DNA of 31,767 nucleotides, taken from NCBI GenBank assembly GCA_034408895.1, contig JAWXCI010000077.1, positions 1 through 31,767 on the forward strand, in the 5' to 3' direction. A model generated the notes under the pieces. That model saw only the letters and a list, made by a program, of their open reading frames with translations, was not told the origin of the DNA and made no database searches. The translations under genes and the position numbers were made by a program. Source of the stretch: UBA4660 sp034408895 (GTDB lineage Bacteria; Bacteroidota; Bacteroidia; Flavobacteriales_D; Sanyastnellaceae). Shown one piece after another: positions 8,300-15,709 of this stretch (the stretch's first letter is position 1; the number at the start of each line of letters is the position of its first letter).

Positions 8300-9163
8300 C
8301 TAGATGGCAAGAAGCAGGATACTGCCAATGGAAACCGAAACTCCCACCCAATTCCACACTGAAAGTTTTTCGCTGAAGAGGAGAAGCGATGCCATTGCAT
8401 TTACAATCACCACTCCCATGTTGTTTATCGGGAGAAGTGTTGAACGCTCCATCAGTTGGGCATCGTAAGCATGAACAAGAAAAAATATAGTACCGAAATT
8501 CACAACGCCTAGGACAGCCCCGGCCATCGCATCAGCCTTCGAGAAACGGAATTTTCCTGCAAACACTTTCAGCGCAACAATGCAATAACCTAGGCATCCT
8601 GCACCGGCAAATGAGAGACACGTAAACAATGCGGTTTCGGAATCATTGCGGGGATAGGTGGATAGTTGTGCAATGCCGAAGTCAATTACCGCACTGCCAA
8701 CGAAGATTACGAGCGGAAGAAAAAAATATTTCCATTTGAAAAGTGATTTTGATTTCCGAATTGATACGAATATTACACCAACCACTGCAAGAAAGAGAGC
8801 AACAATTTCAGTAGTTGATAACTCTCCATTGCCAAATGAAACTAGCAACACTACACTTAGTGCAAGGCTCATCTTTGACGCTACGGTAGTGACACTCACG
8901 CCAACTTTCTGCGCGGAGTTAGCCATCAATACAAAAATCCCTATAAAGACAAATCCAAGCAATAGAGCAGGTGTGGCCCAATCAATTTCCGCGGCCTTGA
9001 GGTCTATTGCCGCATAGTCAGGAACAAGCAGGAAACCCGTAATTGATGCAACGGTGTAGTTCACCACAATCACATTGAACACATTCACCTTCCAGCGCTC
9101 GTAGAATTTGAACAGCAGGTAAATCGCGGCATTCGTAAGTATGGAAAGAATGAGATAGAGCAT
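8300..9163 (-). CDS. EamA/DMT-superfamily permease
   Basis: An inner-membrane protein of 287 residues with about ten predicted helices in two five-helix halves, the layout of drug/metabolite transporter (EamA) proteins. The last helix region, EKLSVWNWVGVSVSIGSILL, is the typical end of an EamA repeat. I place the start at the ATG at 9163 (MLYLILSIL), where the first helix begins. The frame extends upstream to 9226, but the extra 21 residues are polar and overlap the divergent gene's promoter region. Substrate unknown; relatives export amino acids, metabolites or drugs. It is divergent from the cyanophycinase-like gene, with 76 bases between the starts. Confidence 0.85.
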   Translation of the reverse strand: MLYLILSILTNAAIYLLFKFYERWKVNVFNVIVVNYTVASITGFLLVPDYAAIDLKAAEIDWATPALLLGFVFIGIFVLMANSAQKVGVSVTTVASKMSLALSVVLLVSFGNGELSTTEIVALFLAVVGVIFVSIRKSKSLFKWKYFFLPLVIFVGSAVIDFGIAQLSTYPRNDSETALFTCLSFAGAGCLGYCIVALKVFAGKFRFSKADAMAGAVLGVVNFGTIFFLVHAYDAQLMERSTLLPINNMGVVIVNAMASLLLFSEKLSVWNWVGVSVSIGSILLLAI

Positions 9164-9239
9164 TGGAAATTGTGCTGCGCAAATAACGGTGTCCCGCACT
9201 TGCGCCTGTGAATGCAGCAACCCCACTTATTTTGCTGCC

Positions 9240-10115
9240 ATGAAATTTTTGATCTCATCAACCCTTACCTGCATCTTCTCTGTGGTTATCATTTATTCAT
9301 GTAGCAACCCAGGTAATCCTATTTCTCCTGCCGATGAAAAGTCTGGAGTAAAGGGAAAACTTTTCATCATTGGTGGTGGCGATAGAGATGACTCTCTGAA
9401 CCTTGCAATGATTGAGGCTAGCGGAGTGGAAAGCGGAGGTTACATTGTTGTGTTGCCTATGGCGAGTTCCGTTGCTGACAGTTCTTACCTATGGTTCCTG
9501 GAAGATATTAGACACGTTACACAAGTGCCTTGCTTCAACTTCCATCTTGGTGAAAAGGATTATGTGAATACAGCCCGGCTTGATTCATTGAAGAAAGCCA
9601 AGCTGATTTTTATCTGCGGTGGTGACCAAAGTCGTTTCATGGACCTGGTGCGCAACACCACTATTCATGATGCCATCCGAGAGGCATATAAAAACGGGGC
9701 AACCATAGCAGGAACAAGTGCAGGTGCAGCCATGATGAGCAATGTGATGATAACAGGCGACCAAACTTTTTCAGAAGAATACGAAGGAACTTACCGCAGG
9801 TTATGGAAGGAGAATGCTATCTACAGCGAAGGCCTGGGGCTGCTGGACAGCACTGTTATTGACCAACACTTTGTGGCCCGCAGTCGTTACAACAGGTTGC
9901 TCACTTCGCTGTGCGATTATCCGGGAATGATGGGTGTGGGCATAGATGAATCCACAGCCATTATTGTAGAGGGAAAAAAAGCAACGGTGCTGGGTGCAAG
10001 CCAGGTGCTTGTGTTTCATCCTGTGGATTCGTGCCGCACAAATTTTCATCACCTCGGCCTCCGGGATGTTCATCTCGATGTTCTCTTCAGTGGGCAGAGT
10101 TTTGAACTGAAGTAA
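9240..10115 (+). CDS. cyanophycinase-like S51 peptidase lipoprotein
   Basis: A 291-residue member of the Ser-dependent peptidase S51/cyanophycinase family. The lipoprotein signal IIYSC puts the lipidated Cys at 21, so it is membrane-anchored in the envelope. The body has GKLFIIGGG (39-47), FICGGDQSRF, the nucleophile elbow AGTSAGA with S160, DQHFVARSRYNRLL with H210, and GIDESTA with E237, all diagnostic for cyanophycinases. Those enzymes cleave beta-Asp-Arg dipeptides from cyanophycin. An envelope lipoprotein form may act on external polymer or on other isoaspartyl peptides (inference). The start is the ATG at 9240; a TTATTTTGC just upstream (one mismatch from TAnnTTTG) is the likely -7 element. 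Confidence 0.88.
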   Translation: MKFLISSTLTCIFSVVIIYSCSNPGNPISPADEKSGVKGKLFIIGGGDRDDSLNLAMIEASGVESGGYIVVLPMASSVADSSYLWFLEDIRHVTQVPCFNFHLGEKDYVNTARLDSLKKAKLIFICGGDQSRFMDLVRNTTIHDAIREAYKNGATIAGTSAGAAMMSNVMITGDQTFSEEYEGTYRRLWKENAIYSEGLGLLDSTVIDQHFVARSRYNRLLTSLCDYPGMMGVGIDESTAIIVEGKKATVLGASQVLVFHPVDSCRTNFHHLGLRDVHLDVLFSGQSFELK

Positions 10116-10187
10116 TTCTGATAACGTAAATGAGAAAGTTGCAGGCTGTTTCTACATTGCAAACAGTAAACTAAAATCATAAATATC

Positions 10188-10289
10188 ATGGCAGAAAAAA
10201 ATTTTGGTGGCTGGTTCGAAATACCTGTTTCGAATGTGGACATGCATAATGACCACATGATAGTTCTTTTTCGAAATGTTGCTTTATGA
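10188..10289 (+). pseudogene. remnant of a VOC (glyoxalase-like) gene
   Basis: An ATG at 10188 opens MAEKNFGGWFEIPVSNVD, the characteristic first strand of vicinal-oxygen-chelate proteins (usual form x-W-F-E-I-P-V-x-D). It then breaks off into MHNDHMIVLFRNVAL and TGA after 33 codons. Full-length VOC proteins have 115-150 residues, so only the N-terminal strand survives, probably joined to a later segment by an internal deletion. The start codon context (ATAAATATC) looks like that of a real gene. Sure that it is not functional; moderately sure of the family. Confidence 0.55.
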
Positions 10290-10332
10290 ATTTGCCTGAA
10301 CACGCATGGCATAATCCCTGACATTACACAGC

Positions 10333-11037
10333 ATGCGACTCTACAAAAATTTACTTCCAGGCTTACTTGTGTTGATTTTCATTTCGTGCATTGATAACAA
10401 CAAACAGAAAGATGTTGATGCAGCCAAAGCGCAATTGGATTTGCTGAGGCGGGAAGTGGATACGCTGAAGGAACACTTACATAAATCTTCTGTTGATTCC
10501 ACAAGACCAGCCGGTTTCAAAGAGGTGCTTCCGCAGGTTACGGTTGAAAAAGAATTACTGAAACCTTCACCGACACAACTTCCTTCAGATAAAAAAGAAG
10601 TAAAAGAAGAACCTGTGAAAAAATCTGTTGCGGAGGACACCACAAAGTATTTCTACAAAAATCCGAAACGTATATCTCTCCTCATCTCACCTTGGCACAA
10701 CAACAAGCGAAAGTTGATATTCTACGATCCCTTCGGCAAGATTACTTATGCATTTGAAGATGTACGATTGAGTTATTCAGAAAAAACACACGTAAAGAAA
10801 TTTCACGACAATGGCTCAGTGGCAGAAATTGAACGAAGCTTAAATCCCGGGGCAAGCATATACTGGCACCAGGAAAAAATAACTTTCGGTATCAGTAACA
10901 ACCCTGAATGGAAGCAGAGCACAGAACAACCCGCGATGTCGGTCGAAGATTTAGTGGACGCCTATTGGTGGGACAATGCAACAGGACAATGGCGCAAACA
11001 GGAAGTGGTAATGGAAGACTCTGCACCTAAAGAGTGA
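10333..11037 (+). CDS. hypothetical coiled-coil lipoprotein
   Basis: A 234-residue protein with a lipoprotein signal: hydrophobic LLPGLLVLIFIS and the lipid-accepting Cys at 19. Residues 25-55 (DVDAAKAQLDLLRREVDTLK) form a short coiled coil, then a Lys/Glu/Pro-rich linker (60-100), then a globular C-terminal half with ISLLISPWHNNKRKLIFYDP and a repeated aromatic pattern up to AYWWDNATGQWRKQ. I know no family for it. The coiled coil suggests oligomerisation at the inner face of the outer membrane (inference). It lies 67 bases before the inositol-phosphatase gene, on the same strand, so the two may be co-transcribed. Confidence 0.8.
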   Translation: MRLYKNLLPGLLVLIFISCIDNNKQKDVDAAKAQLDLLRREVDTLKEHLHKSSVDSTRPAGFKEVLPQVTVEKELLKPSPTQLPSDKKEVKEEPVKKSVAEDTTKYFYKNPKRISLLISPWHNNKRKLIFYDPFGKITYAFEDVRLSYSEKTHVKKFHDNGSVAEIERSLNPGASIYWHQEKITFGISNNPEWKQSTEQPAMSVEDLVDAYWWDNATGQWRKQEVVMEDSAPKE

Positions 11038-11104
11038 ATCATTTCATCAAGCACCTCGTTTTCGATATTCATTCCTTTGACGGCAACCAGCAAATGATGA
11101 TAAC

Positions 11105-11899
11105 ATGAATGCTCACGAACTAAAAAAAATAGAAGAACAGGTGATTGCGCTCAGTCGCCACATTGGCGATTGGATGAAGCAGCAGCGTGTGGATGAAAGT
11201 ACAGCCGACCTCAAAACTCCGAATAATCTTGTCACTTCCATAGATAGAGAAAGCGAGCGCATGTTTGTGGAAGGTTTGTCGCGCATACTGCCTCAGGCGG
11301 GTATCATTGCCGAAGAAGGATCGGGTATCGAAAAATCGGGATTGAACTGGGTGATAGATCCACTGGATGGCACCACCAACTTTGTGCACAGTGTTCCGGT
11401 GTGGTGCACTAGCATCGGATTGTGTGACGACAACCATCCTATCATGGGAGTTATTTATGATCCCAACTTCAACGAGTGTTTTGCAGCCTACCAGGATGGA
11501 GGCGCACGGCTCAATGGCAAAACTATTCAGGTATCCACTATCGCCACTTTAGCACAATCACTTCTTGCAACCGGTTTTCCTTATGACGATTTCGGGCGCG
11601 AAGTACAATACATCAAAGTCTTTCACTCCCTTATGCACACCACCCGCGGCATGCGCAGGCTCGGAAGTGCGGCACTGGACATGGCGTGGGTTGCGTGTGG
11701 CCGCTTCGAGGCGTTTTACGAATATGGCCTTAGCCCGTGGGATGTGGCTGCAGGAACTATCATAGTGCGCGAAGCCGGTGGAATAGTTACCGGATTTGGC
11801 AATGGACCTAACCCTGTTTTTGGGGAAGACATCATTAGCTCCAATGGAAAAATTCATGCGGCATTGGATGAAACTGTCGGCAGTTTTTTTAAGGAATGA
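11105..11899 (+). CDS. inositol monophosphatase family protein
   Basis: A 264-residue cytoplasmic Mg-dependent phosphatase of the IMPase/SuhB/CysQ superfamily. The metal-binding acids are E70/E71 in IIAEEGSG and D85 in motif 1, WVIDPLDGTTNFVH; D213 is in motif 2, SPWDVAAGTIIVREAGG. The first metal-site region SIDRESE (45-51) is also present. The length is normal. Family members hydrolyse inositol-1-phosphate, histidinol phosphate or 3'-phosphoadenosine phosphate. The motifs and length favour an IMPase/SuhB-type enzyme over CysQ, but the substrate is not determined. In Bacteroidota it could serve phosphoinositol lipid head-group synthesis (inference). Confidence 0.92.
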   Translation: MNAHELKKIEEQVIALSRHIGDWMKQQRVDESTADLKTPNNLVTSIDRESERMFVEGLSRILPQAGIIAEEGSGIEKSGLNWVIDPLDGTTNFVHSVPVWCTSIGLCDDNHPIMGVIYDPNFNECFAAYQDGGARLNGKTIQVSTIATLAQSLLATGFPYDDFGREVQYIKVFHSLMHTTRGMRRLGSAALDMAWVACGRFEAFYEYGLSPWDVAAGTIIVREAGGIVTGFGNGPNPVFGEDIISSNGKIHAALDETVGSFFKE

Positions 11900-11941
11900 A
11901 CAGGATACACCTCTGTGCCGCTAGAATTTTCGAAATAAAAA

Positions 11942-11968
11942 AAGGCTGACCATTTCGCGATCAGCCTT
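11942..11968 (-). terminator. rho-independent terminator of the NlpE-like gene
   Basis: The stem AAGGCTGA/TCAGCCTT encloses an 11-base loop. Read on the minus strand it is followed by TTTTTTTATTTCG, a good T tract, 22 bases after the minus-strand gene that stops at 11991. It may also stop the converging + transcript, though the T run there is poor. Confidence 0.85.
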
Positions 11969-11990
11969 GCATTCTATTAGATGGCTTTGC

Positions 11991-13064
11991 TTAATTCTTT
12001 TCTCTGGGAAGCGGTTGGGGTGAAATGATGGTTCCAGGATCCTGATTCACCTTGTGCTTTCCGTTGCTCTTGCCGGTATTGTTGTTCTGGTTTGCGGGTC
12101 TTCTAGGATCACCTTTGGGATCCGGCCGCATTTGCTGTATCTGTTTTGCACCGGGTGACATAGATCGGTTCATCTCATTAACAGTATGGCTCACCAGGCG
12201 GTGTCCCTTGTCCGATGCCTCATAGCTATCAATACAATTCGTCTTATTGCCATCGGCTGATTCCACAAGGTAGGAGTACTTCAGCATTCCTCTTGTGTTG
12301 CTCATTTGAAGTGTTGTCAGTTTGGTTGCGGCAGATGCGAGTGTACCCAGTAACTGTTTCAAAGAATCCGCATTTACGAATTTCGAAATCATATCCGTGT
12401 GTTTGCTGCTGTTTCTGGCTTCAATGCCAAGTGCGGTGCTAAGGTCGCAGTTGTCTCCGCTACAACCTGTATCGAAAACGGATGCATAGAAAGCAGCAAT
12501 GGCGCGCTCACCCTCCGGTGCTTTGTCCAAATAGGTTTTATGAATGCTCACAAACCGACCCGCTGAAAGTTGGTAAATGAGATTCTTCACGCTATCGGGT
12601 TCTGTAATCTTATAGATAACTCTGTGATTGGGTTCATCGGCAAATACTCTGGTTGTTCTTTGAAGCGCGTTCATCGCATCACCACCTGCAGCCTGAAGTT
12701 TTACAATCAAACCATCCACAATATCAACCGTTCTTTCAGCAGTAGCTCCTTTACTTGGTTTAAGAATCAATTGGCTCAAATCGCTGTTTACAGAAAATGT
12801 CCCGTTAGTTCCGGCAACACTGTCACCACCTGCAGCATTCCGGTAAATTTCTTTTATCTGGAATGTACTATCGGGGTTTATCACCAGGCTTATTTCAAGT
12901 CCATCACAACCCGTGCAGGGATGTTTGCCATCGTATTGTCCAGTCAATTCCATCAACGATGCAGGCTTGTAATCACTGCCATTCGTTGAAGTTCCATCTG
13001 CGTTCTTGTCTCCGCAAGAACCAAGAGCAACTAAAATTGATAAAGCGAAAAGTATATTTTTCAT
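11991..13064 (-). CDS. lipoprotein with NlpE-like N-terminal domain
   Basis: A 357-residue protein with lipobox ALGSC (Cys17). Residues 39-125 match the copper-resistance lipoprotein NlpE N-terminal barrel: LTGQYDGKHPCTGCDGLEIS with its CxxC (50-53), then LVINPDSTFQIKEIY. E. coli NlpE senses adhesion and lipoprotein sorting faults, and its CxxC can bind metal; in Bacteroidota the domain is widespread and its role unknown. The middle (about 135-290) is an unrecognised domain with a possible disulfide loop CSGDNC, and the C-terminus is a disordered Pro/Asn/Lys-rich tail ending PQPLPREKN. An exact TAnnTTTG element precedes it and a terminator follows, so it is monocistronic. Confidence 0.82.
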   Translation of the reverse strand: MKNILFALSILVALGSCGDKNADGTSTNGSDYKPASLMELTGQYDGKHPCTGCDGLEISLVINPDSTFQIKEIYRNAAGGDSVAGTNGTFSVNSDLSQLILKPSKGATAERTVDIVDGLIVKLQAAGGDAMNALQRTTRVFADEPNHRVIYKITEPDSVKNLIYQLSAGRFVSIHKTYLDKAPEGERAIAAFYASVFDTGCSGDNCDLSTALGIEARNSSKHTDMISKFVNADSLKQLLGTLASAATKLTTLQMSNTRGMLKYSYLVESADGNKTNCIDSYEASDKGHRLVSHTVNEMNRSMSPGAKQIQQMRPDPKGDPRRPANQNNNTGKSNGKHKVNQDPGTIISPQPLPREKN

Positions 13065-13090
13065 ACTGATTTTTTTTTGTTTAAGGGCGG

Positions 13091-13098
13091 CAAAAATA
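13091..13098 (-). promoter_or_regulatory. Bacteroidota -7 promoter element for the NlpE-like gene
   Basis: The minus strand reads TATTTTTG, an exact TAnnTTTG, 27 bases before the ATG at 13064. A TTC 18 bases upstream is the nearest -33 candidate. Confidence 0.5.
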
Positions 13099-13419
13099 GA
13101 GATGACTGATGAATGTGAACCTTGTCATGTCCCTCGCGAGTTAGGAACGTCCTTTTTTGAAGCACTTCTAAAATCCATCTACTCAAATTTTGACTTTGGA
13201 TACAACAATGAAAAAACAGGAGTTTCAAAGCATCATCAATTGCAGAAAAGAGAACTGAAACCGCTGGTACCGTAGCGATCGGTCTTAACACCTCAAAGGG
13301 GAGATCATTATCAGTTTAGCGTTTGCCGTTTAATTCATCTTTTTCCACAATATGTCAAATGGACACTGCCAGCGTTGAACGTGACAGAGTTTGCTGCTGA
13401 CGAATTTTGATAATTTTTC
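13099..13419. other. intergenic stretch with a possible + strand gene remnant
   Basis: No intact gene. At 13208 an ATG after TGACTTTG (one mismatch from the -7 consensus) opens the + frame MKKQEFQSIINCRKEN and stops at 13258. Shifting frame by one base after the Asn codon gives AEKRTETAGTVAIGLNTSKG, which reads like protein, and a third frame reads on to about 13410. This could be a twice-shifted remnant of an unknown small gene, or chance. The overlapping minus-strand frame at 13061-13291 has unlikely composition and is not called. Confidence 0.25.
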
Positions 13420-13845
13420 TTAATCCATTATCGCCCCAATAATTCCGCCCTGCAAAGCCAGGCACACCAGTTTGTTCATCCCGTTCATGAATGCAAGGCG
13501 CCAGGGGCGCTGCTCAAATCCATAGTCAATAAAATAAGTAGTGAATACAAAGGCAACGCCCACAAATCCTCCCGTGCACATTCCTTCATAAAACCCCCCG
13601 CCCATGCCATGGCTCACCATAATAACAGCCAGAAACAGCGATTGAAGAAAAGACATAATGGTGGTGACGGTGAAAATCATCCCCATGTTGGTGGCCTTCG
13701 ATGCATCAGGGGTAATCTTATTGTCGTGCATCCACATAGTTACAAATACTTTTTGATTGTACCAGACGAAGCCCACCACGAGGCAAGCTAGCGTTGCGAG
13801 CAAGATGCCCAGTCAGGGCAAATCAGAAAAAGACATTCCTTCCAT
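13420..13845 (-). pseudogene. DUF1761-like membrane protein interrupted by an in-frame TGA
   Basis: From the ATG at 13845 the frame reads MEGMSFSDLP, then TGA at 13815-13813, then LGILLATLACLVVGFVWYNQ and on through four predicted helices to 13420. The post-stop part (127 codons from a TTG at 13803) has the DUF1761 layout: a first helix ending in V-W-Y, a Met-rich second helix and a terminal Gly/Ala helix. Relatives usually have Asn-Trp-Leu or similar before the first helix, so TGA probably replaces TGG. An exact promoter element precedes the ATG at 13845, supporting it as the original start. Translation from the TTG could still yield a nearly complete protein lacking 14 residues. TGA is a normal stop elsewhere in the window. 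Confidence 0.7.
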
Positions 13846-13876
13846 TTTGATTTTAGTTTTTTAATTGGTTGTTAAG

Positions 13877-13884
13877 CAAACGTA
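13877..13884 (-). promoter_or_regulatory. Bacteroidota -7 promoter element for the DUF1761-like gene
   Basis: The minus strand reads TACGTTTG, an exact TAnnTTTG, 32 bases before the ATG at 13845. A TTG lies 16 bases upstream. Confidence 0.5.
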
Positions 13885-14206
13885 GAAGTCAGTGCCTTTG
13901 CAAATGGATCTGCTACTGGAATCTATTCACATGGATAGGCTGGCGGCCTGACCGAAGGGAGTCCGCACAACGACATATTCCCGATGGATCAGGTCCATAT
14001 TCTGAAATACTGCTATTGACTAAACACTCAGGTCAATGCCATAATAGGTTTGTTTTGTGTTAGTTAGGCAATAAGGTTTCTCCACATATTTTATCCATGG
14101 GATGTTCAGATTTTTTTTGATTTGGATCCATCAGAAATCCGCATCTTTGGGGCCGGCCTGTTTTTTCATAATTGGTTGTCTTGGTATGGTGAATGGCAGG
14201 TCTTGA
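13885..14206. other. gene-free stretch ahead of an orphan terminator
   Basis: I find no coding sequence with a plausible start, no tRNA and no recognisable riboswitch. The stretch leads into a + strand hairpin terminator at 14207 that has no gene behind it. It could encode a small RNA or be part of the long leader of the sigma-factor gene at 14305. One + frame reads NGSATGIYSHG, TAG, AGGLTEGSPHNDIFPMDQ around 13900-14010, possibly decayed coding sequence, but the support is weak. Confidence 0.3.
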
Positions 14207-14243
14207 AATCCCGGAAGTGTAAAAGCTGCCGGGATTTTTTTTC
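14207..14243 (+). terminator. orphan + strand hairpin terminator or attenuator
   Basis: AATCCCGG, a 14-base loop, CCGGGATT and a run of eight T. The genes to its left run on the other strand and the ECF sigma gene starts 62 bases after it, so it either ends an unannotated small RNA or acts as an attenuator in the sigma-operon leader. Confidence 0.7.
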
Positions 14244-14304
14244 TTCCTTTATTAAACCAATCTACTTTCACGACATCCCACCAGCCGTTTTTCACCTACA
14301 GCCA

Positions 14305-14853
14305 ATGAATGAACTAAACAAGGAACAACTTCTGGAAATGTACAGGGAGCCGCGCAATCGCGAAAAGGCTTTTTCGATCATCGTCCGCGAAAATCAGCGG
14401 GCCATTTATTACTACACCAGGCGTATGGTTCTTGATCATGATGATGCGGATGACATCACCCAAAATACTTTTATCAAAGCATGGAAGGGGCTGGAGAACT
14501 TTCGCGGTGAATCAAAAATTTCTACATGGCTCCACAAAATAGCCTACCACGAGAGCCTCAGCTTCATCAACTCACAAAAGAGAGTGGGCAAAGTTCCCAT
14601 GGAAAAGGTGGAGCACACCCTGAGCAAATCGCTGGAAGCAGATGTGTACTACAGTGGTGACGAAATTCAGAGAAAACTGCAAACTGCAGTGGCGCTGTTG
14701 CCCGAAAAGCAAAAGGCAGTTTTCATTATGAAGTATTTCGAGGAAAAGAAATACGAGGAGATGTCGGAAATTACAGGCACATCTGTGGGTGCGCTCAAAG
14801 CATCATTCCACCATGCCGTGCATAAAGTTGAAGATTTTCTGAAACGCGATTAA
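14305..14853 (+). CDS. ECF-type RNA polymerase sigma factor
   Basis: A 182-residue sigma-70 family ECF factor. Region 2 covers about 22-92, with the core-binding and -10-recognition helices DDADDITQNTFIKAWKGLEN and STWLHKIAYHESLSFIN. Region 4 covers about 122-180: LLPEKQKAVFIMKYFEEKKY is followed by the helix-turn-helix EEMSEITGTSVGALKASFHH. Region 3 is absent, as usual for ECF factors. The frame extends upstream to 14122, but that part spans the hairpin at 14207 and has no protein character, so I use the ATG at 14305. It heads an operon with an anti-sigma-like membrane protein (39-base gap) and a CpxP/Spy-like protein, so the regulon is probably envelope-related (inference). Confidence 0.93.
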   Translation: MNELNKEQLLEMYREPRNREKAFSIIVRENQRAIYYYTRRMVLDHDDADDITQNTFIKAWKGLENFRGESKISTWLHKIAYHESLSFINSQKRVGKVPMEKVEHTLSKSLEADVYYSGDEIQRKLQTAVALLPEKQKAVFIMKYFEEKKYEEMSEITGTSVGALKASFHHAVHKVEDFLKRD

Positions 14854-14892
14854 ACCCATAGAACAAAAACACATCCGAGCACAGTAAAAAAA

Positions 14893-15696
14893 ATGAGCAA
14901 CCGGCTCCATGATATTGACCCCACACTGCCCGATGGAATTGGTGAAATTATTTCGCAGATAGAACGTGAAGAAAATTTTTTGGTCCCTGATGGATATTTC
15001 AACTGGATGGAACAACAGATCACCGGGCAGGTGAAGTTGGAAGTTGCACGCAATTCAGGAGTTGAACTGGCGGATGATGGATACTTCGATTCACTTGAAT
15101 CGAAGATCATGGGAAGAATCCACTTACAGGAAATGGCTGGCAGTGATGCAAATGAATTCCAGGTTCCATCAAATTATTTTGAGGCATCGGAAAAGAAAAT
15201 AATACGCGCCTCAGCCGGAGCAAGAATTATTTCACCAGGATGGAAGGCGGTGTTGTATCCGGCCATGGCAGCAGCAGCGGTGGTGGCAGGCATCATGCTC
15301 TTCCAACCGGTGAATGGGATTCAAACTGATTCTTTCGCTGCACTTCTCGAAAAAACGGAGTTGACTGAAGCAGACCTGGAATACTTCGCTTCGGAAGAGG
15401 ACTATTACCAACTGTGGATGGATGAAGTGGATGATTTGTTGAATGACACCATCATTGAACCTATGCCAAACGAATTGCAACAACAAGATTCACTGGCAAC
15501 CATTCCAAATGAACCAGCCTTGAAAAATATTCCCGCAGAAAAAGGCAATGCAAAAAAACCCATTGACCCCACCACACCACGACCCACGGAAAGACAAAAA
15601 CAGGAAAAGGCTATCTCGTTCGATGACCTAACCGAAGAAGAAATATGGCAATACCTCCTGGAAGACGGAGGAGATTTATTTGAAGAACTAAAATGA
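14893..15696 (+). CDS. anti-sigma-factor-like single-pass membrane protein with N-terminal repeats
   Basis: A 267-residue protein. The N-terminal half holds three copies of a short motif, VPDGYFNWMEQQI (31-43), ADDGYFDSLESKI (60-72) and VPSNYFEASEKKI (91-103), spaced about 30 residues apart. One membrane helix at about 118-137 (AVLYPAMAAAAVVAGIMLF) separates this cytoplasmic part from an acidic, Gln/Pro-rich periplasmic part ending in DDLTEEEIWQYLLEDGGDLF. The position directly after the ECF sigma gene and the topology suggest an anti-sigma factor. The zinc-binding HxxxCxxC of ordinary ZAS domains is absent, so the repeats may be the sigma-binding element (inference). The next gene starts 13 bases after the stop. 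Confidence 0.75.
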   Translation: MSNRLHDIDPTLPDGIGEIISQIEREENFLVPDGYFNWMEQQITGQVKLEVARNSGVELADDGYFDSLESKIMGRIHLQEMAGSDANEFQVPSNYFEASEKKIIRASAGARIISPGWKAVLYPAMAAAAVVAGIMLFQPVNGIQTDSFAALLEKTELTEADLEYFASEEDYYQLWMDEVDDLLNDTIIEPMPNELQQQDSLATIPNEPALKNIPAEKGNAKKPIDPTTPRPTERQKQEKAISFDDLTEEEIWQYLLEDGGDLFEELK

Positions 15697-15709
15697 AAAG
15701 AAAAAGAAA

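Noticed and set aside
13061..13291. 76-codon minus-strand frame upstream of the NlpE-like gene
   Set aside because: It would overlap the NlpE-like gene's promoter element and has shadow-like composition.
13420..13845. TGA read as Trp through a variant genetic code
   Set aside because: TGA is the ordinary stop of several intact genes here (for example those ending at 2125, 4356 and 11037, and ltaE).
14122..14304. N-terminal extension of the sigma factor
   Set aside because: The extension spans a GC-rich terminator hairpin and has no conserved sigma-factor sequence.
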